A DNA stretch of 20,640 nt from Opitutaceae bacterium (GTDB lineage: Bacteria > Verrucomicrobiota > Verrucomicrobiia > Opitutales > Opitutaceae), in assembly GCA_023269455.1 (NCBI GenBank), contig JAHFTG010000006.1, positions 1 through 20,640 of the forward strand, in the 5' to 3' direction. The translations under genes and the position numbers were made by a program. Numbering within the stretch: the first letter of the stretch is position 1; each line of letters opens with the position of its first letter. A model generated the notes under the pieces. That model had not been told where the DNA came from and did no database searches. It saw only the letters and a program-made list of their open reading frames with translations. Below, in pieces: positions 8,181 through 18,010 of the stretch.

Positions 8181-11100
8181 TTATTCAGAAGCGACTGACT
8201 GCGTGCCAATGGCCCCACCGGAAGAGTCGGCGGTGGCGCGGGTGCGGGAATGGTCTTTGGCGATCAGCATGTAGAAGGCGGGCACCACAAACAGCGTGAA
8301 GAAGGTGCCTACCGCCATGCCTATGACGAGCACCCAGCCGATGCTGTTACGCGCGGCCGCACCGGGACCGGTCACAAAAATCAGCATGACGTGACCGAAG
8401 ACGGTCGCGGCGGAAGTCATCAACACCGGACGCAACCGCGTGGCGGCCGCACGCCGGATGGCGTCGATCTTCGCAACGCCGTCATCCTGGAGTTTATTGG
8501 CGAACTCTACGATCAGAATGCCATTCTTGGCGATCAGACCGACGAGTGTGATCAAGCCGATCTGCGAATAGATGTTCAGCGACGTCTTCCATAAGAAGAT
8601 CGGCACCATCGCCCCGACCAGCGCCAGCGGCACGGAGCCGAGCAGGATGATGAACGGATCGCGGAAACTGTTAAACTGCGCCGCGAGCACGAGGAAGATC
8701 AGCACCAGCGCGAGGACTGCCGCCGTCCACAGCGCATTGCCCTCGTGGCGGAGCTGGCGGGACTGGCCGCCGTAATCGATGGAGTAGCCCGCCGGCATGA
8801 TCTCTGCGGCTTTCGCTTCCAGTTTTTTGAGCGCGAGGTCGATGCTCGGGCCGACGCCGGTGATTTTCACCGAGTTGAGCTGCTGGAAACGGTTGAGCGT
8901 GCGCGGCTCAACGGTGTCCTTGAGCATGGCGATGGTGGACAGGGGGATCAGTTGGCCGTTCGGACCGTGGACATAGTAGTTGAGCAGTTGGTCGGCGTTC
9001 AGGCGCTGGCTGCGCTCGACCTGCGGAATCACGAGATAACTGCGACCATCATCCACGAAACGATTCACGTAACCGCCGCCCAGCATCGAGCCGAGGTCGT
9101 TGGAAATATCGCTGAGGTTAAGCCCCATCGAGGCGACCTTGTCCTTGTCGATGACGATCTCGACCTGCGGGAGATCGAACTTGAGGTCAGTGTCGGCAAA
9201 ATAAAACGTGGGGGCGGCATGCGGATCGTTGGCCTCGGTATTGGCGTAGGTCACGAGCTGCTTGGCGTAATCGAGCATCCGGCTGTGGTCGTCGGTCGAA
9301 CGCAGGACGAACTCGATGGGAAACGTGCCGCCGGCAGGCAACGGGTCCGGCGTGGTCACGATCAATTGCAGGCCGGCGATGCGGGCGGCGGGCGCCTGCA
9401 AGTCGGCCATGATCTGGATCGACGACCGTTTACGCTCCGACCAAGGCTTCAGGATAATGCCTGAAAAACCGCCCGCCTGAGTCGTGAGTTGGAAGGAGTT
9501 TTCATACTCGGGAACCGACTCGAACATCTTCTGCGCCTCCTTGGAGAAAATGACGTTCTGGTCGATCGTCGAAGTCGGCGAAGACTGCATGATACTGAAA
9601 ATCACGCCCTGATCCTCCTTCGGCGCGAGTTCGTGCTGCGCGAGCATGAAAAACGGCCCCAGCAACAGCGTAAGCAAAAATGCTCCGAGGATCGTCGCAG
9701 GATACGATTTCAGACTAGCACCGATCACGCGGTCGTAACGATTTTTGATCCGATCAAAGATACGGTTGATGCGACCGCTGAAACCGGCGTCCTCCTGATC
9801 GTGGTCCTTGAGGAAATACGCGCTCATCATCGGCGAGAGCGTGAGGGCCACGAAACCGGACACCGCCACCGCTCCGGCGAGCGTCATGGCAAACTCGCGG
9901 AAGAGCGCGCCGGTGAGGCCTCCTTGAAATCCGATGGGCGCGTAAACCGCCGCCAGCGTGATCGTCATCGAGATCACCGGCCCCACCAGCTCGCGGGCGC
10001 CTCTGATGGCGGCCTCGATGGGCGTCAGCCCTTCGCGAATGTGCCGCTCGATGTTTTCCACGACGACGATGGCGTCGTCCACCACGATACCCACCGCCAG
10101 CACGATGGCCAAGAGCGTGAGCAGGTTGATCGTGAAACCAAACACGAGCATGAGAAACATCGCGCCCACCAGCGACAACGGCATCGCCACAATCGGGATA
10201 AGCACCGACCGCAGCGACCCCATGAACAGGAAGATCACCACCATGACGATGAGCAGCGTTTCCATGAGCGTCTGCAGAATCTCCCGGAGAGCGTCGTCGA
10301 TATACTTGGTGGCGTCGTAGGCGATCTTGGCCTCCAGCCCGGCGGGCAGGCCGCGCTGGATTTCAGGCATGGCCGCACGCACGCGCTTGATGACTTCCAG
10401 CGTGCTCTCCGTCGGGAGCACCCAGATACCCATGAACGTGGCGGTCTTCCCTCCGAAGCGGACCTCGGTGTTGTAATCCTCGGCCCCCAGCTCCACGTCA
10501 GCGACGTCGCTGAGGCGGATGATCGCGTTGCCACGCTTGGCGACGACGAGCTGTTTAAACTGATCCACGTTTCTCAGATCCGTGTTCGCCACAAGACTCA
10601 CGCTGATCATCGAGCCCTTGGTCGCGCCGACGGCGGCCAGCGCGTTGTTCGCCTGGAGCGCCGTGCGGATGTCCGCCGGATTGAGGCCGCGCGCCGCGAG
10701 CTGGTCGGGCTTCAACCACACGCGCATCGCGAAAACGCGGCCACCGAGCACATCGGCGCGCTGCACGCCCGCGATGGACGCGAGGCGCGGTTGCACCATG
10801 CGGTTCAAGTAGTCGGTGATCTGGTTCTGATCGAGCTTGTCGGAGTAGAAACTCAGATACATCGACGCGAACTGGTTGTCGCTCGTCTGCACGCTCACCG
10901 TCGGCGATTCCGCTTCGGGCGGCAGTTGATTGCGTACCTGATCGATCTTCGAGCTGATCTGCGCGAGGGCGGCGTTGGTGTCGTAGTTGAGCCGCAGATA
11001 AACCGAGATCGTGCTCAGCCCGGCGGCACTCGTGGACTCCATGTAATCGATGCCATCGGCGCTCGCGATGCTGCGTTCGAGCTGCGTGGTGATGAAGCCG

Positions 11101-11288
11101 CGTACGGTATCGGCACTCGCGCCGTAATAGGTGGTTGAAACACTGACCACCGCGCTGTCACTGCGCGGATACTGCCGCGTATTCAGCTTGAGCAAAGCGA
11201 CCACCCCCACCACGAGGATGATGATATTGACGACCAGCGCAATGACCGGCTTGCGGATGAAAAGGTCGGTGAAGCTTTTGGATAACAT
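8181..11288 (-). CDS. RND (HAE1-type) multidrug efflux pump, inner-membrane subunit
   Basis: 1035 residues, the usual AcrB-family length. TM1 lies at about 13-35, followed by a large periplasmic loop, a second membrane block from about 340, and a duplicated second half. The proton-relay motif in TM4 is intact: GIVVDDAIVVVENIERH has Asp404 and Asp405. The matching conserved lysine in the second half is present in LIAKNGILIVEFANK. The family exports drugs, dyes, detergents or signal molecules by proton antiport as a homotrimer joined to an adaptor and TolC. The order adaptor, pump, channel with short gaps (24 and 35 bp) shows one operon. Substrate cannot be told; general resemblance is to AcrB/MexI-like HAE1 pumps rather than heavy-metal CusA pumps. 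C-terminal tail of Ser/Thr/Ala is unremarkable. Confidence 0.96.
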   Translation of the reverse strand: MLSKSFTDLFIRKPVIALVVNIIILVVGVVALLKLNTRQYPRSDSAVVSVSTTYYGASADTVRGFITTQLERSIASADGIDYMESTSAAGLSTISVYLRLNYDTNAALAQISSKIDQVRNQLPPEAESPTVSVQTSDNQFASMYLSFYSDKLDQNQITDYLNRMVQPRLASIAGVQRADVLGGRVFAMRVWLKPDQLAARGLNPADIRTALQANNALAAVGATKGSMISVSLVANTDLRNVDQFKQLVVAKRGNAIIRLSDVADVELGAEDYNTEVRFGGKTATFMGIWVLPTESTLEVIKRVRAAMPEIQRGLPAGLEAKIAYDATKYIDDALREILQTLMETLLIVMVVIFLFMGSLRSVLIPIVAMPLSLVGAMFLMLVFGFTINLLTLLAIVLAVGIVVDDAIVVVENIERHIREGLTPIEAAIRGARELVGPVISMTITLAAVYAPIGFQGGLTGALFREFAMTLAGAVAVSGFVALTLSPMMSAYFLKDHDQEDAGFSGRINRIFDRIKNRYDRVIGASLKSYPATILGAFLLTLLLGPFFMLAQHELAPKEDQGVIFSIMQSSPTSTIDQNVIFSKEAQKMFESVPEYENSFQLTTQAGGFSGIILKPWSERKRSSIQIMADLQAPAARIAGLQLIVTTPDPLPAGGTFPIEFVLRSTDDHSRMLDYAKQLVTYANTEANDPHAAPTFYFADTDLKFDLPQVEIVIDKDKVASMGLNLSDISNDLGSMLGGGYVNRFVDDGRSYLVIPQVERSQRLNADQLLNYYVHGPNGQLIPLSTIAMLKDTVEPRTLNRFQQLNSVKITGVGPSIDLALKKLEAKAAEIMPAGYSIDYGGQSRQLRHEGNALWTAAVLALVLIFLVLAAQFNSFRDPFIILLGSVPLALVGAMVPIFLWKTSLNIYSQIGLITLVGLIAKNGILIVEFANKLQDDGVAKIDAIRRAAATRLRPVLMTSAATVFGHVMLIFVTGPGAAARNSIGWVLVIGMAVGTFFTLFVVPAFYMLIAKDHSRTRATADSSGGAIGTQSVASE

Positions 11289-11312
11289 TTAGAAAATCCT
11301 CGCGGTTTCGAC

Positions 11313-12434
11313 TCAGGTATTGGCGGGCTTGGGCGAGGCGCTGCTGGTCGGCTGGGCGTCGTTGTTGACCTGCACCGGAGCCGCGTTGTGCAGCTTGAAC
11401 ACGCCGGAAGTGACGACATGTTCTCCCGGCTTCACGCCGTCAGTAATCGACACGAGATCGCCGCGCGTATCGCCGAGTTTGACGAACTGCTGCCGCACGC
11501 CGAGATACTCGGTCCCCGTCTTGTCCTTCATTTTTTCCACGATGAAAACGGAATTGCCGTAAGACGCATAGCTGATCGCGGTGGCGGGCACCACGATGGC
11601 GGGTGCGGACGCGGGCAACTGCACCTCGACATGGGCAAACATGCCCGCGCGCAGCACCTCGCCGGGATTTTCGACGGTGGCCTGCACCGAGACATTGCGC
11701 GACGACGAATCGACCTCGGGGTTGATCGCGGTGATTTTACCGGGGAAAACCTGCTCGCCGAAAGCATCTACCTTCATGTTCACCGTCTGCTCCAAGGCGA
11801 CCTGAGGCAGGTGCTGCTGCGGAATCGAGAAGTTCACATACATCGGATTCAGTTTCTGCAGCGGCATCAGCGACGAACCGCGTGAAACAAACTGCCCCAC
11901 GTTCACCAAACGTATGCCCACGCGGCCATCGAAGGGCGCGCGCACGATCTTCTTTTCGAGCTGGGCACGGAGAGCGCCGGCGTCGGCCTCGGTCTGGTTG
12001 AGCTGCGCGGTCGCCTGGTCGAGTTCGGCCTGGCTGATCGTGTTCTTGGTGAGCAGCTCGGTGGAGCGCTTTAAATCAAGCCGGGCCAGGGCGAGCTTCG
12101 ACTCAGCGGAGTTGAGCTGGGCTTTTTCCACGGTGGTGTCGAATTCCAGAAGGAGATCGCCCGCTTTGACGGCGGCGCCGTTTTCGACGGCGATGCGGCT
12201 GATAATGCCGTCGGCATCGGCTCCCAGGGTGACGCCTTCGACCGGGGCCAGCGTGGCGATTTCGTTGAGGCTGGGCTGCCACGTTTCCTGCTTCGCTTCC
12301 ACTGTGGTCACGGCGCTGGCGGGCATCGTGTGTGGCTGGGCGGACAGCGTCTTGATCTGGGCAAATTTAACGGCACCCAGAATCGCGACGACTATGATGA
12401 AACCAACCAGAACGATGAGGATTTTTTTGATCAT
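11313..12434 (-). CDS. RND efflux periplasmic adaptor (membrane fusion protein)
   Basis: 373 residues. A single N-terminal hydrophobic segment (about 4-24, ILIVLVGFIIVVAILGAVKF) anchors it; I see no lipoprotein cysteine, so it is not an AcrA-type lipoprotein. The lipoyl halves flank a helical hairpin: GIISRIAVENGAAVKAGD at about 78-95, coiled coil at about 100-160, then IVRAPFDGRVGIRLVNVGQFV near 163-183. The beta-barrel and membrane-proximal domains follow (YVNFSIPQQHL, then PGKITAINPEVD). Adaptors of this fold link the RND pump to the TolC-type channel. It sits between the MarR gene (39 bp upstream) and the RND gene (24 bp downstream). The Pro/Ser/Ala C-terminal tail is low complexity. Confidence 0.95.
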   Translation of the reverse strand: MIKKILIVLVGFIIVVAILGAVKFAQIKTLSAQPHTMPASAVTTVEAKQETWQPSLNEIATLAPVEGVTLGADADGIISRIAVENGAAVKAGDLLLEFDTTVEKAQLNSAESKLALARLDLKRSTELLTKNTISQAELDQATAQLNQTEADAGALRAQLEKKIVRAPFDGRVGIRLVNVGQFVSRGSSLMPLQKLNPMYVNFSIPQQHLPQVALEQTVNMKVDAFGEQVFPGKITAINPEVDSSSRNVSVQATVENPGEVLRAGMFAHVEVQLPASAPAIVVPATAISYASYGNSVFIVEKMKDKTGTEYLGVRQQFVKLGDTRGDLVSITDGVKPGEHVVTSGVFKLHNAAPVQVNNDAQPTSSASPKPANT

Positions 12435-12473
12435 GGAGGGACGATGACGAATTGAAAAATGACTGGATAAAAT

Positions 12474-13046
12474 TTATCTTAAATGGACGGTCAAACGAGT
12501 TGCGTCAACGGGATCGGATGCCCGCGACGGCTCCACCGTGTCGGCCTGGGCCACGATCTTCGTGAGCAGCTTCACGAGCGTCTTGCGCTCCGGCTCGGAG
12601 AGCGGACTCATCAGCGCGGCCATGCGTTTAAAATGATCGGGAAGCACGCCTTTGATGAAATCGACGCCTTTGTCGGTGAGCGTCACGAGCAGCATCCTGC
12701 GGTCCACCGAATCAGGGCGACGCGTGACCATGCCATCGCGTTCGAGCGTGTCCACAAGGCCCGTCATGGTGGCGCGCGTGACACCCGCCATGTCGGCCAG
12801 TTCGGCCGGCGTATGGGACTTCGGGCAACCGCTGCTTTTGTCCAACAAGAGCATCAGCACGGTGAAACGCCCCTGGGAAACGTTGTGCCGTTGCAGATGC
12901 GCATCACACACACGGAACGTCTGGTCGCCTGCCCGCAGCAAAAGAAGAAACACTTCGCAGGCCGAAGGATCGAGTTCTGGAAACTGCTTCGCCGCCTCTA
13001 GGAGGCATTCGTAGCGGGGCAGATCTTTGAGCATCAAAAATGGCAT
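12474..13046 (-). CDS. MarR/SlyA-type regulator of the efflux operon
   Basis: 190 residues from ATG 13046; an ATG four codons in (13034) is an equally good start. The winged helix is clear: helix-turn-helix at about 79-101 (TPAELADMAGVTRATMTGLVDTLERDGMV) and the wing RRPDSVDRRMLLVTLTDKG at about 109-127 with the family Asp-Arg-Arg. It heads the adaptor, pump, channel operon, 39 bp before the adaptor gene, so it probably represses its own operon and responds to a pump substrate. The 50 bp upstream carries a strong -10-like TATATT and a SlyA-like TTAG...CTAA palindrome. The N-terminal 40 residues are longer than in short MarR proteins, and there are several cysteines (30, 47, 74), whose role is unknown. 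Confidence 0.9.
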   Translation of the reverse strand: MPFLMLKDLPRYECLLEAAKQFPELDPSACEVFLLLLRAGDQTFRVCDAHLQRHNVSQGRFTVLMLLLDKSSGCPKSHTPAELADMAGVTRATMTGLVDTLERDGMVTRRPDSVDRRMLLVTLTDKGVDFIKGVLPDHFKRMAALMSPLSEPERKTLVKLLTKIVAQADTVEPSRASDPVDATRLTVHLR

Positions 13047-13060
13047 AAACAGCGGCGTAA

Positions 13061-13094
13061 AATATAGTGAGGTGGCGTATAGTTAGGCAGCTAA
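13061..13094 (-). promoter_or_regulatory. Promoter and SlyA-like operator of the marR efflux operon
   Basis: On the minus strand a TATATT (13061-13066) matches the -10 consensus at 5 of 6 positions, but no good -35 is visible. The palindrome TTAG-GCAG-CTAA at 13083-13094 matches the published SlyA target TTAGCAAGCTAA at 10 of 12 positions and would overlap the -35 region, as for a repressor. A near-identical decamer, TATAGTGAGG at 13063 and TATAGTTAGG at 13078, is repeated with a 15-bp period. The -10 lies only 14 bases from ATG 13046, which would give a very short leader, so the 13034 start is possible. Confidence 0.45.
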
Positions 13095-13112
13095 TCAAAA
13101 ATGCAAGCCGTC

Positions 13113-13133
13113 TGTTGTCGATTTTTGACAACA
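13113..13133. repeat. Inverted repeat TGTTGTC-N7-GACAACA
   Basis: Perfect 7-bp arms at 13113-13119 and 13127-13133 around GATTTTT. It abuts the T-tract of the transketolase terminator and lies 67-87 bp upstream of the marR start. It may be a second operator for a dimeric regulator or an extra terminator stem; neither is established. Confidence 0.35.
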
Positions 13134-13163
13134 AAAAGGACGGCTCCTTTTCGGAGCCGTCCT
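13133..13163 (-). terminator. Intrinsic terminator of transketolase
   Basis: Perfect 11-bp stem, AGGACGGCTCC at 13137-13147 and GGAGCCGTCCT at 13153-13163, with a 5-base loop. In the minus direction it is followed by TTTTTGTTG (from 13137 downward). It lies 48 bp after the transketolase stop and isolates it from the efflux operon. Confidence 0.85.
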
Positions 13164-13210
13164 CGCACGATGCCAAGGCGTTTTTTAAACGAACTTAAAG
13201 GTCGAGCGCG

Positions 13211-15199
13211 TCAGAGTGCCTGCGCGGCCTTGACCACGGCCTCGGCGGTGATGCCGAGTTCCTTCATCACAGTGCCACCGGGCGCGCTGATACCGAAGCG
13301 GTCGATGCCGATGACTTTGCCGTCGAGACCGACGTATTGATACCAGAGGCCGGTGACGCCGGCCTCGATCGCGACGCGCTTGCGCACGGCGGAAGGAAGG
13401 ATGGCCTCACGGTATTCGGCGGGCTGGCGGTTGAAGCGTTCAAACGATGGCATCGACACCACGCGCGTGCCTTCGCCAAGAACCTTGGCGGCCGCGACGG
13501 CGTGCTGAAGCTCCGAGCCGGAAGCGAGCAGGATGCAGGTGAGCGGAGCGGTTTCCTGGATAGCCACGTAGCCGCCCTTGAGCACGCCCGCGCGGCGGAT
13601 GTGCGAAGGAATTTCGCTGAGCAACGGCACGGCCTGACGCGAAAGCGAGAGCAGCGTGGGACCGTCGGTCCGTTCAAACGCGGCGGCGAAGGCACCGGCG
13701 GTTTCCTCGGGATCTCCGGGGCGGATCACATCGAAGTTAGGAATCACGCGCAGGCCGGAAACCGTCTCGACCGGCTGATGGGTCGGACCGTCTTCGCCGA
13801 CGCCGACGGAGTCGTGGGTGTAGATATAAACCACCGGGAGTTTCGCGAGAGCCGCGATGCGCATCGCAGGACGGGAGTAATCGGCAAACACGAGGAACGT
13901 CGCGATGGACGGGTGAAAGATGCCATCGTAGGCGACACCGTTGGAGATGGCCGCCATCGCGTGCTCGCGGATGCCGAAGCGGATATTACGACCGCCGCGA
14001 TTCGTGACCTCGAAATCCTTGTCGGACGCGATGTAGTTGAGCGTCGAACCGTAGAGATCGGCGCTGCCACCAATGACGAGAGGAAGCTCGGCGGCGACAG
14101 GCTGGAGCACTTGCTGCCCGGCGGCGCGGGTGGCGAGCTTCGCATCGGCAGGGAAAAGAGGAATCTTTTCGAGGAGATGCGCGGCGCTCGCGTGATTGTT
14201 GCGGCTTTCGAGCAGGACGGCCTTTTCGGGATTGGCGGCCTTCCACGCTTCGAAGGTCTTGCCCCACTTCTTGTAGGTGCGGACGAGGGATTTTTTGTGT
14301 TTCGCGAAGTAGGCGCGGACGTCCTCACTCACGAAGAAATGCTGGTCGGCAGGCAGGCCGAGACCGGCGCGCGCGGCGTCGATGAACTTGGCGCCGCCTT
14401 CGCCGTGGCCCTTGGCGGTGCCAGCGACTTCGGGGATGCCCTTGGCAATGGTGGTCTTCGCGATGATGAGCTGGGGCTTTCCGCTCTTGGCTTTCTTCGC
14501 CTTGTTAACGGCCTTGAGAATGGCGGCGAGGTCGTGGCCGTTGATCGTCTGCACGTCCCACTCGATGGCCTTGAAACGTTGGGCGGCATTTTCGCTCTGC
14601 GACTTGCTGGCCATCGCGTCGAGGGTGACGTCGTTGGAATCGTAGATGAGGATGAGGTTGTCCAACTTCTGGTGACCCGCGAAAGCGATGGCCTCGAGCG
14701 CGACGCCTTCCTGCATGCAACCATCGCCCGCGAGCGCGATTACGTGACCATCAAAAATCACGTGCTCTGCGGTATTAAAACGGGCGGCGGCCATCTGGCC
14801 GGAAAGGGCGAGACCGACGGCGTTGGCGATACCCTGGCCAAGCGGGCCGGTGGTGGCTTCGACGCCGGGCGTTTCGTGAAACTCGGGATGGCCGGGGGTC
14901 TTGCTGTGGAGCGCACGGAAGTTTTTCACTTCTTCGAGCGACAGATCGAAGCCGCTCAGATGGAGCCAGCTGTAGAGGAACATGCTGCCGTGGCCGGCGG
15001 AGAGGACGAAGCGGTCGCGGTTCAGCCAGCGCGGCGCGTCGGGATTGTGGACGAGGGCGTTGCCGTAGAGGACGGCACCGATCTCGGCACAGCCGAGCGG
15101 GAGTCCGAGGTGGCCGGAGTTGCACTTATGGACGGCGTCCATGGCGAGGCCGCGGGCCTGGTTGGCAGCGAGAGCAAGGATATCGGTTTGGAGTTTCAT
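13211..15199 (-). CDS. tkt: Transketolase
   Basis: 662 residues, the classical length (E. coli 663). I chose the ATG at 15199: a TTG 23 codons upstream would add a tail lacking family similarity. Transketolase moves two-carbon ketol units between sugar phosphates in the pentose-phosphate pathway, using thiamine diphosphate. Visible marks are NSGHLG near the N-terminus (His of the substrate site), GDGCMQEG and [10 protein letters not shown] (the thiamine diphosphate/metal motif of GDG followed by N), [22 protein letters not shown] around the active-site His, and [15 protein letters not shown] with the catalytic Glu. The [11 protein letters not shown] block for substrate phosphate binding is also intact. 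It stands alone, with terminators on both sides. No Shine-Dalgarno sequence is evident. Confidence 0.97.
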   Translation of the reverse strand: MKLQTDILALAANQARGLAMDAVHKCNSGHLGLPLGCAEIGAVLYGNALVHNPDAPRWLNRDRFVLSAGHGSMFLYSWLHLSGFDLSLEEVKNFRALHSKTPGHPEFHETPGVEATTGPLGQGIANAVGLALSGQMAAARFNTAEHVIFDGHVIALAGDGCMQEGVALEAIAFAGHQKLDNLILIYDSNDVTLDAMASKSQSENAAQRFKAIEWDVQTINGHDLAAILKAVNKAKKAKSGKPQLIIAKTTIAKGIPEVAGTAKGHGEGGAKFIDAARAGLGLPADQHFFVSEDVRAYFAKHKKSLVRTYKKWGKTFEAWKAANPEKAVLLESRNNHASAAHLLEKIPLFPADAKLATRAAGQQVLQPVAAELPLVIGGSADLYGSTLNYIASDKDFEVTNRGGRNIRFGIREHAMAAISNGVAYDGIFHPSIATFLVFADYSRPAMRIAALAKLPVVYIYTHDSVGVGEDGPTHQPVETVSGLRVIPNFDVIRPGDPEETAGAFAAAFERTDGPTLLSLSRQAVPLLSEIPSHIRRAGVLKGGYVAIQETAPLTCILLASGSELQHAVAAAKVLGEGTRVVSMPSFERFNRQPAEYREAILPSAVRKRVAIEAGVTGLWYQYVGLDGKVIGIDRFGISAPGGTVMKELGITAEAVVKAAQAL

Positions 15200-15273
15200 G
15201 CGTGAAAATGAATTTAGGGAAACGAAAGATGAGGAATTAACCAGCAGGCGCGTGGCGGGGAAGCCCAAACGGA

Positions 15274-15312
15274 CATGAAAAAAGCGAGTCGGGAAGACTC
15301 GCTTTTTTCATG
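15274..15312. terminator. Bidirectional-looking terminator after rplS
   Basis: A perfect 17-bp inverted repeat at 15274-15290 and 15296-15312 around the loop GGGAA. The GCGAGTC core is flanked by A6 and T6, so a U-tract follows the stem in either direction. It lies 19 bp after the rplS stop and 75 bp before the transketolase start, and ends the rpsP-trmD-rplS unit. Confidence 0.9.
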
Positions 15313-15331
15313 AAGGGACTCGCAGCGCGAA

Positions 15332-15709
15332 TTACTTGGTCGCGACGGCGCGGTCGGTGCGCTTTTCCTTGATCGCCATGGCGGCTTTGCCGAGGCGGGT
15401 GCGGAGGTAGTAGAGGCGGGCGCGAACGGGCTCGGAGGTGCGCTCGATCTCGATCTTCTCGATGTTCGGGGAGTTGACGGGGAACACGCGCTCGACGCCT
15501 TCGCCGTAGCTGATGCGGCGGACGGTGAACGTCTCGTGGATGCCGCTGCCCTTGAGCGCGATCACGATGCCGGCAAAAATCTGGGTGCGCTCTTTGTCAC
15601 CTTCACGAACCTTCGTGTGGACGCGGACGCCGTCGCCGACCTTAAAGGCGGGCGTATCTTTTTTCACCTGAAAGGCGGTGATTTCTTGGAGGATCGGATG
15701 GGTGCTCAT
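15332..15709 (-). CDS. rplS: 50S ribosomal protein L19
   Basis: 125 residues, typical length. L19 sits at the 30S/50S interface of the ribosome. The sequence carries the family core: [62 protein letters not shown] is split here as VGDGVRVH near residue 25, [12 protein letters not shown] near 45-56, and [13 protein letters not shown] near 65-77, then the VRARLYYLR basic stretch. It follows trmD by 9 bp, the usual bacterial order, and is followed by a strong terminator. Expected to be expressed as the last gene of the rpsP-trmD-rplS unit. Confidence 0.97.
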   Translation of the reverse strand: MSTHPILQEITAFQVKKDTPAFKVGDGVRVHTKVREGDKERTQIFAGIVIALKGSGIHETFTVRRISYGEGVERVFPVNSPNIEKIEIERTSEPVRARLYYLRTRLGKAAMAIKEKRTDRAVATK

Positions 15710-15718
15710 GGCAGTATG

Positions 15719-16393
15719 TTAGTTGAGTAAATCGGGTCGGACTTGGCGGGTTTTCTCAAGACGTTGTGCGTTTCGCCATTTTTCGATTTCGGCATGGTTA
15801 CCAGAAAGGAGCACTTTCGGAACGGACATGCCCCGAAATTCGGCGGGACGCGTGTATTGAGGAAAGTCGAGCAACTTGCCGGTGAAGGATTCGTGCGTCA
15901 ATGACTTTTCTTCCCCTAAAACACCGGGAATAAAACGCGCCAGCGCATCGATCATCACGGCGGCCGGAAGCGTGCCGTTGGTCAGCACATAATCACCGAT
16001 GCTGATCTCCTGATCGATCACGTGGTCGCGAATCCGCTGGTCGATTCCCTCGTAGTGGCCGCTGAGGAGAATAAGGTGGGTCTGCTGCGAGAGCTCGCGG
16101 GCGATTTTCTCGGAATACGGCACGCCGTCAGGCGTGAGGTAAATGCGCCGGCAGCCGGGCGTCTGGAGTTGCTCGATGGCGGCAAAAACCGGCTCCGGTG
16201 TCATCACCATCCCGGCCCCACCGCCAAACGGACGATCATCGGCGGCCCGGTGTTTATCGGTGGACCAGTCGCGGGTATCGTGGACTTTGACCGAAAGCAG
16301 GCGGTTTTCCAACGCCTTGCCGACCATGCTCTCGGTCAAAAAACCGTCGAGCATACGCGGGAAAAGCGTGAGGACGTCGATGTGAAGAGGCAT
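15719..16393 (-). CDS. trmD: tRNA (guanine37-N1)-methyltransferase
   Basis: 224 residues, shorter than the E. coli enzyme (255) by the C-terminal tail. TrmD methylates G37 next to the anticodon with S-adenosylmethionine and prevents frameshifting. Knot-fold motifs are clear: ADDRPFGGGAGMVM near 50-63, LLSGHYEGIDQR near 108-119, and SIGDYVLTNGTLPAAVMIDALARFIPGVLG near 131-160. LDFPQYTRPAEFRGMSVP follows, then LLSGNHAEIEKWR. Aligning by eye with E. coli, the Arg of GRYEG is His, and catalytic Asp169 (EDSF) aligns with Glu in HESF. Arg154 is kept (LARFIPG). These changes are noted in the findings. The gene lies between rpsP and rplS, as in most bacteria, but rimM, usually between rpsP and trmD, is absent. 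Confidence 0.96.
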   Translation of the reverse strand: MPLHIDVLTLFPRMLDGFLTESMVGKALENRLLSVKVHDTRDWSTDKHRAADDRPFGGGAGMVMTPEPVFAAIEQLQTPGCRRIYLTPDGVPYSEKIARELSQQTHLILLSGHYEGIDQRIRDHVIDQEISIGDYVLTNGTLPAAVMIDALARFIPGVLGEEKSLTHESFTGKLLDFPQYTRPAEFRGMSVPKVLLSGNHAEIEKWRNAQRLEKTRQVRPDLLN

Positions 16394-16412
16394 GGGCCTG
16401 AAGCCGTTAAAA

Positions 16413-16447
16413 TAAAAAATCGCCCAAGCACGAGGGCCGGGGCGATT
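16413..16447 (-). terminator. Hairpin terminator/attenuator between rpsP and trmD
   Basis: Stem AATCGCCC (16418-16425) and GGGCGATT (16440-16447), perfect 8 bp, 14-base loop. Reading in the minus direction the stem is followed by a T-tract (16414-16419). It lies 26 bp after the rpsP stop and 20 bp before the trmD start, so it can partly uncouple the two genes. Confidence 0.75.
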
Positions 16448-16473
16448 GAAAAAAAGGGGAATCGAGGACGCTT

Positions 16474-16722
16474 TTAAGCGGAGACGACAGCCTTCTTGGC
16501 CTTCTTGATGAGGGACAGGGCGGTGTCGGTCGGGATGGCACCCTTGCTCACCCAGTAGTCGGCGCGAACGGTGTCGAGCGTGAGATTCTTGGCGCGGGGG
16601 TTATAGGTGCCGAGCACTTCGGTCGCGGCGCCGTCACGACGCGAGCGGGCTTCGGCGACAACCACGTGATAGATGGGATTGTGCGTGGAACCGATGCGGG
16701 AGAGGCGGATTTTGAGAGCCAT
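16474..16722 (-). CDS. rpsP: 30S ribosomal protein S16
   Basis: 82 residues, family length. S16 is a small-subunit assembly protein. The hallmark order is visible: IRLSRIGSTHNPIYHVVVAEARSRRDG is seen as IRLSRIG near residue 5, NPIYHVVVA near 15-23, SRRDG near 27-31, then VLGTYNPR near 36-43. The C-terminal Lys-rich tail (IKKAKKAV) is usual. It opens the rpsP-trmD-rplS unit and is divergent from ychF across 143 bp. A TTGACA -35 lies upstream. Confidence 0.97.
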   Translation of the reverse strand: MALKIRLSRIGSTHNPIYHVVVAEARSRRDGAATEVLGTYNPRAKNLTLDTVRADYWVSKGAIPTDTALSLIKKAKKAVVSA

Positions 16723-16765
16723 GGGAAGAGTGGTGCGGACGTGTTACGTTGGTGAAAAGCCGTGG

Positions 16766-16794
16766 AATCCACCGAACGGCGCGGACGTTGTCAA
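16766..16794 (-). promoter_or_regulatory. Probable rpsP promoter
   Basis: On the minus strand, a perfect -35 TTGACA (16789-16794) is followed after 17 bp by TGGATT (16766-16771), which matches TATAAT at only 3 of 6 positions. It is 44 bp or more upstream of the rpsP ATG. The -35 and spacing are good and the -10 is weak; a housekeeping sigma factor of this phylum may differ. Confidence 0.4.
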
Positions 16795-16865
16795 GCTGCC
16801 ATTTCTCACGGGAAGTGCAGATGAAACCTTGACCCGTCCCCCACCCGGCGCGACTTTCCACCTTT

Positions 16866-17972
<1,107 letters not shown>

Positions 17973-18010
17973 ACCCACGGCGCCCAACCGGCCTGTTCTG
18001 GTATGCGCAC

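Noticed and set aside
9489..11138. 549-codon plus-strand frame opposite the RND pump, rich in His, Arg and Asp
   Set aside because: Composition is that of a reverse-complement shadow and the RND gene is intact on the other strand.
13337..15205. 622-codon open frame on the plus strand opposite transketolase
   Set aside because: It is antisense to a complete, motif-rich transketolase; a high-GC codon bias makes such open shadows common, and it has no recognisable domain.
15200..15268. Upstream TTG extension of transketolase
   Set aside because: The added 23 residues have no family similarity and would run almost into the rplS terminator; the ATG at 15199 gives the standard length.
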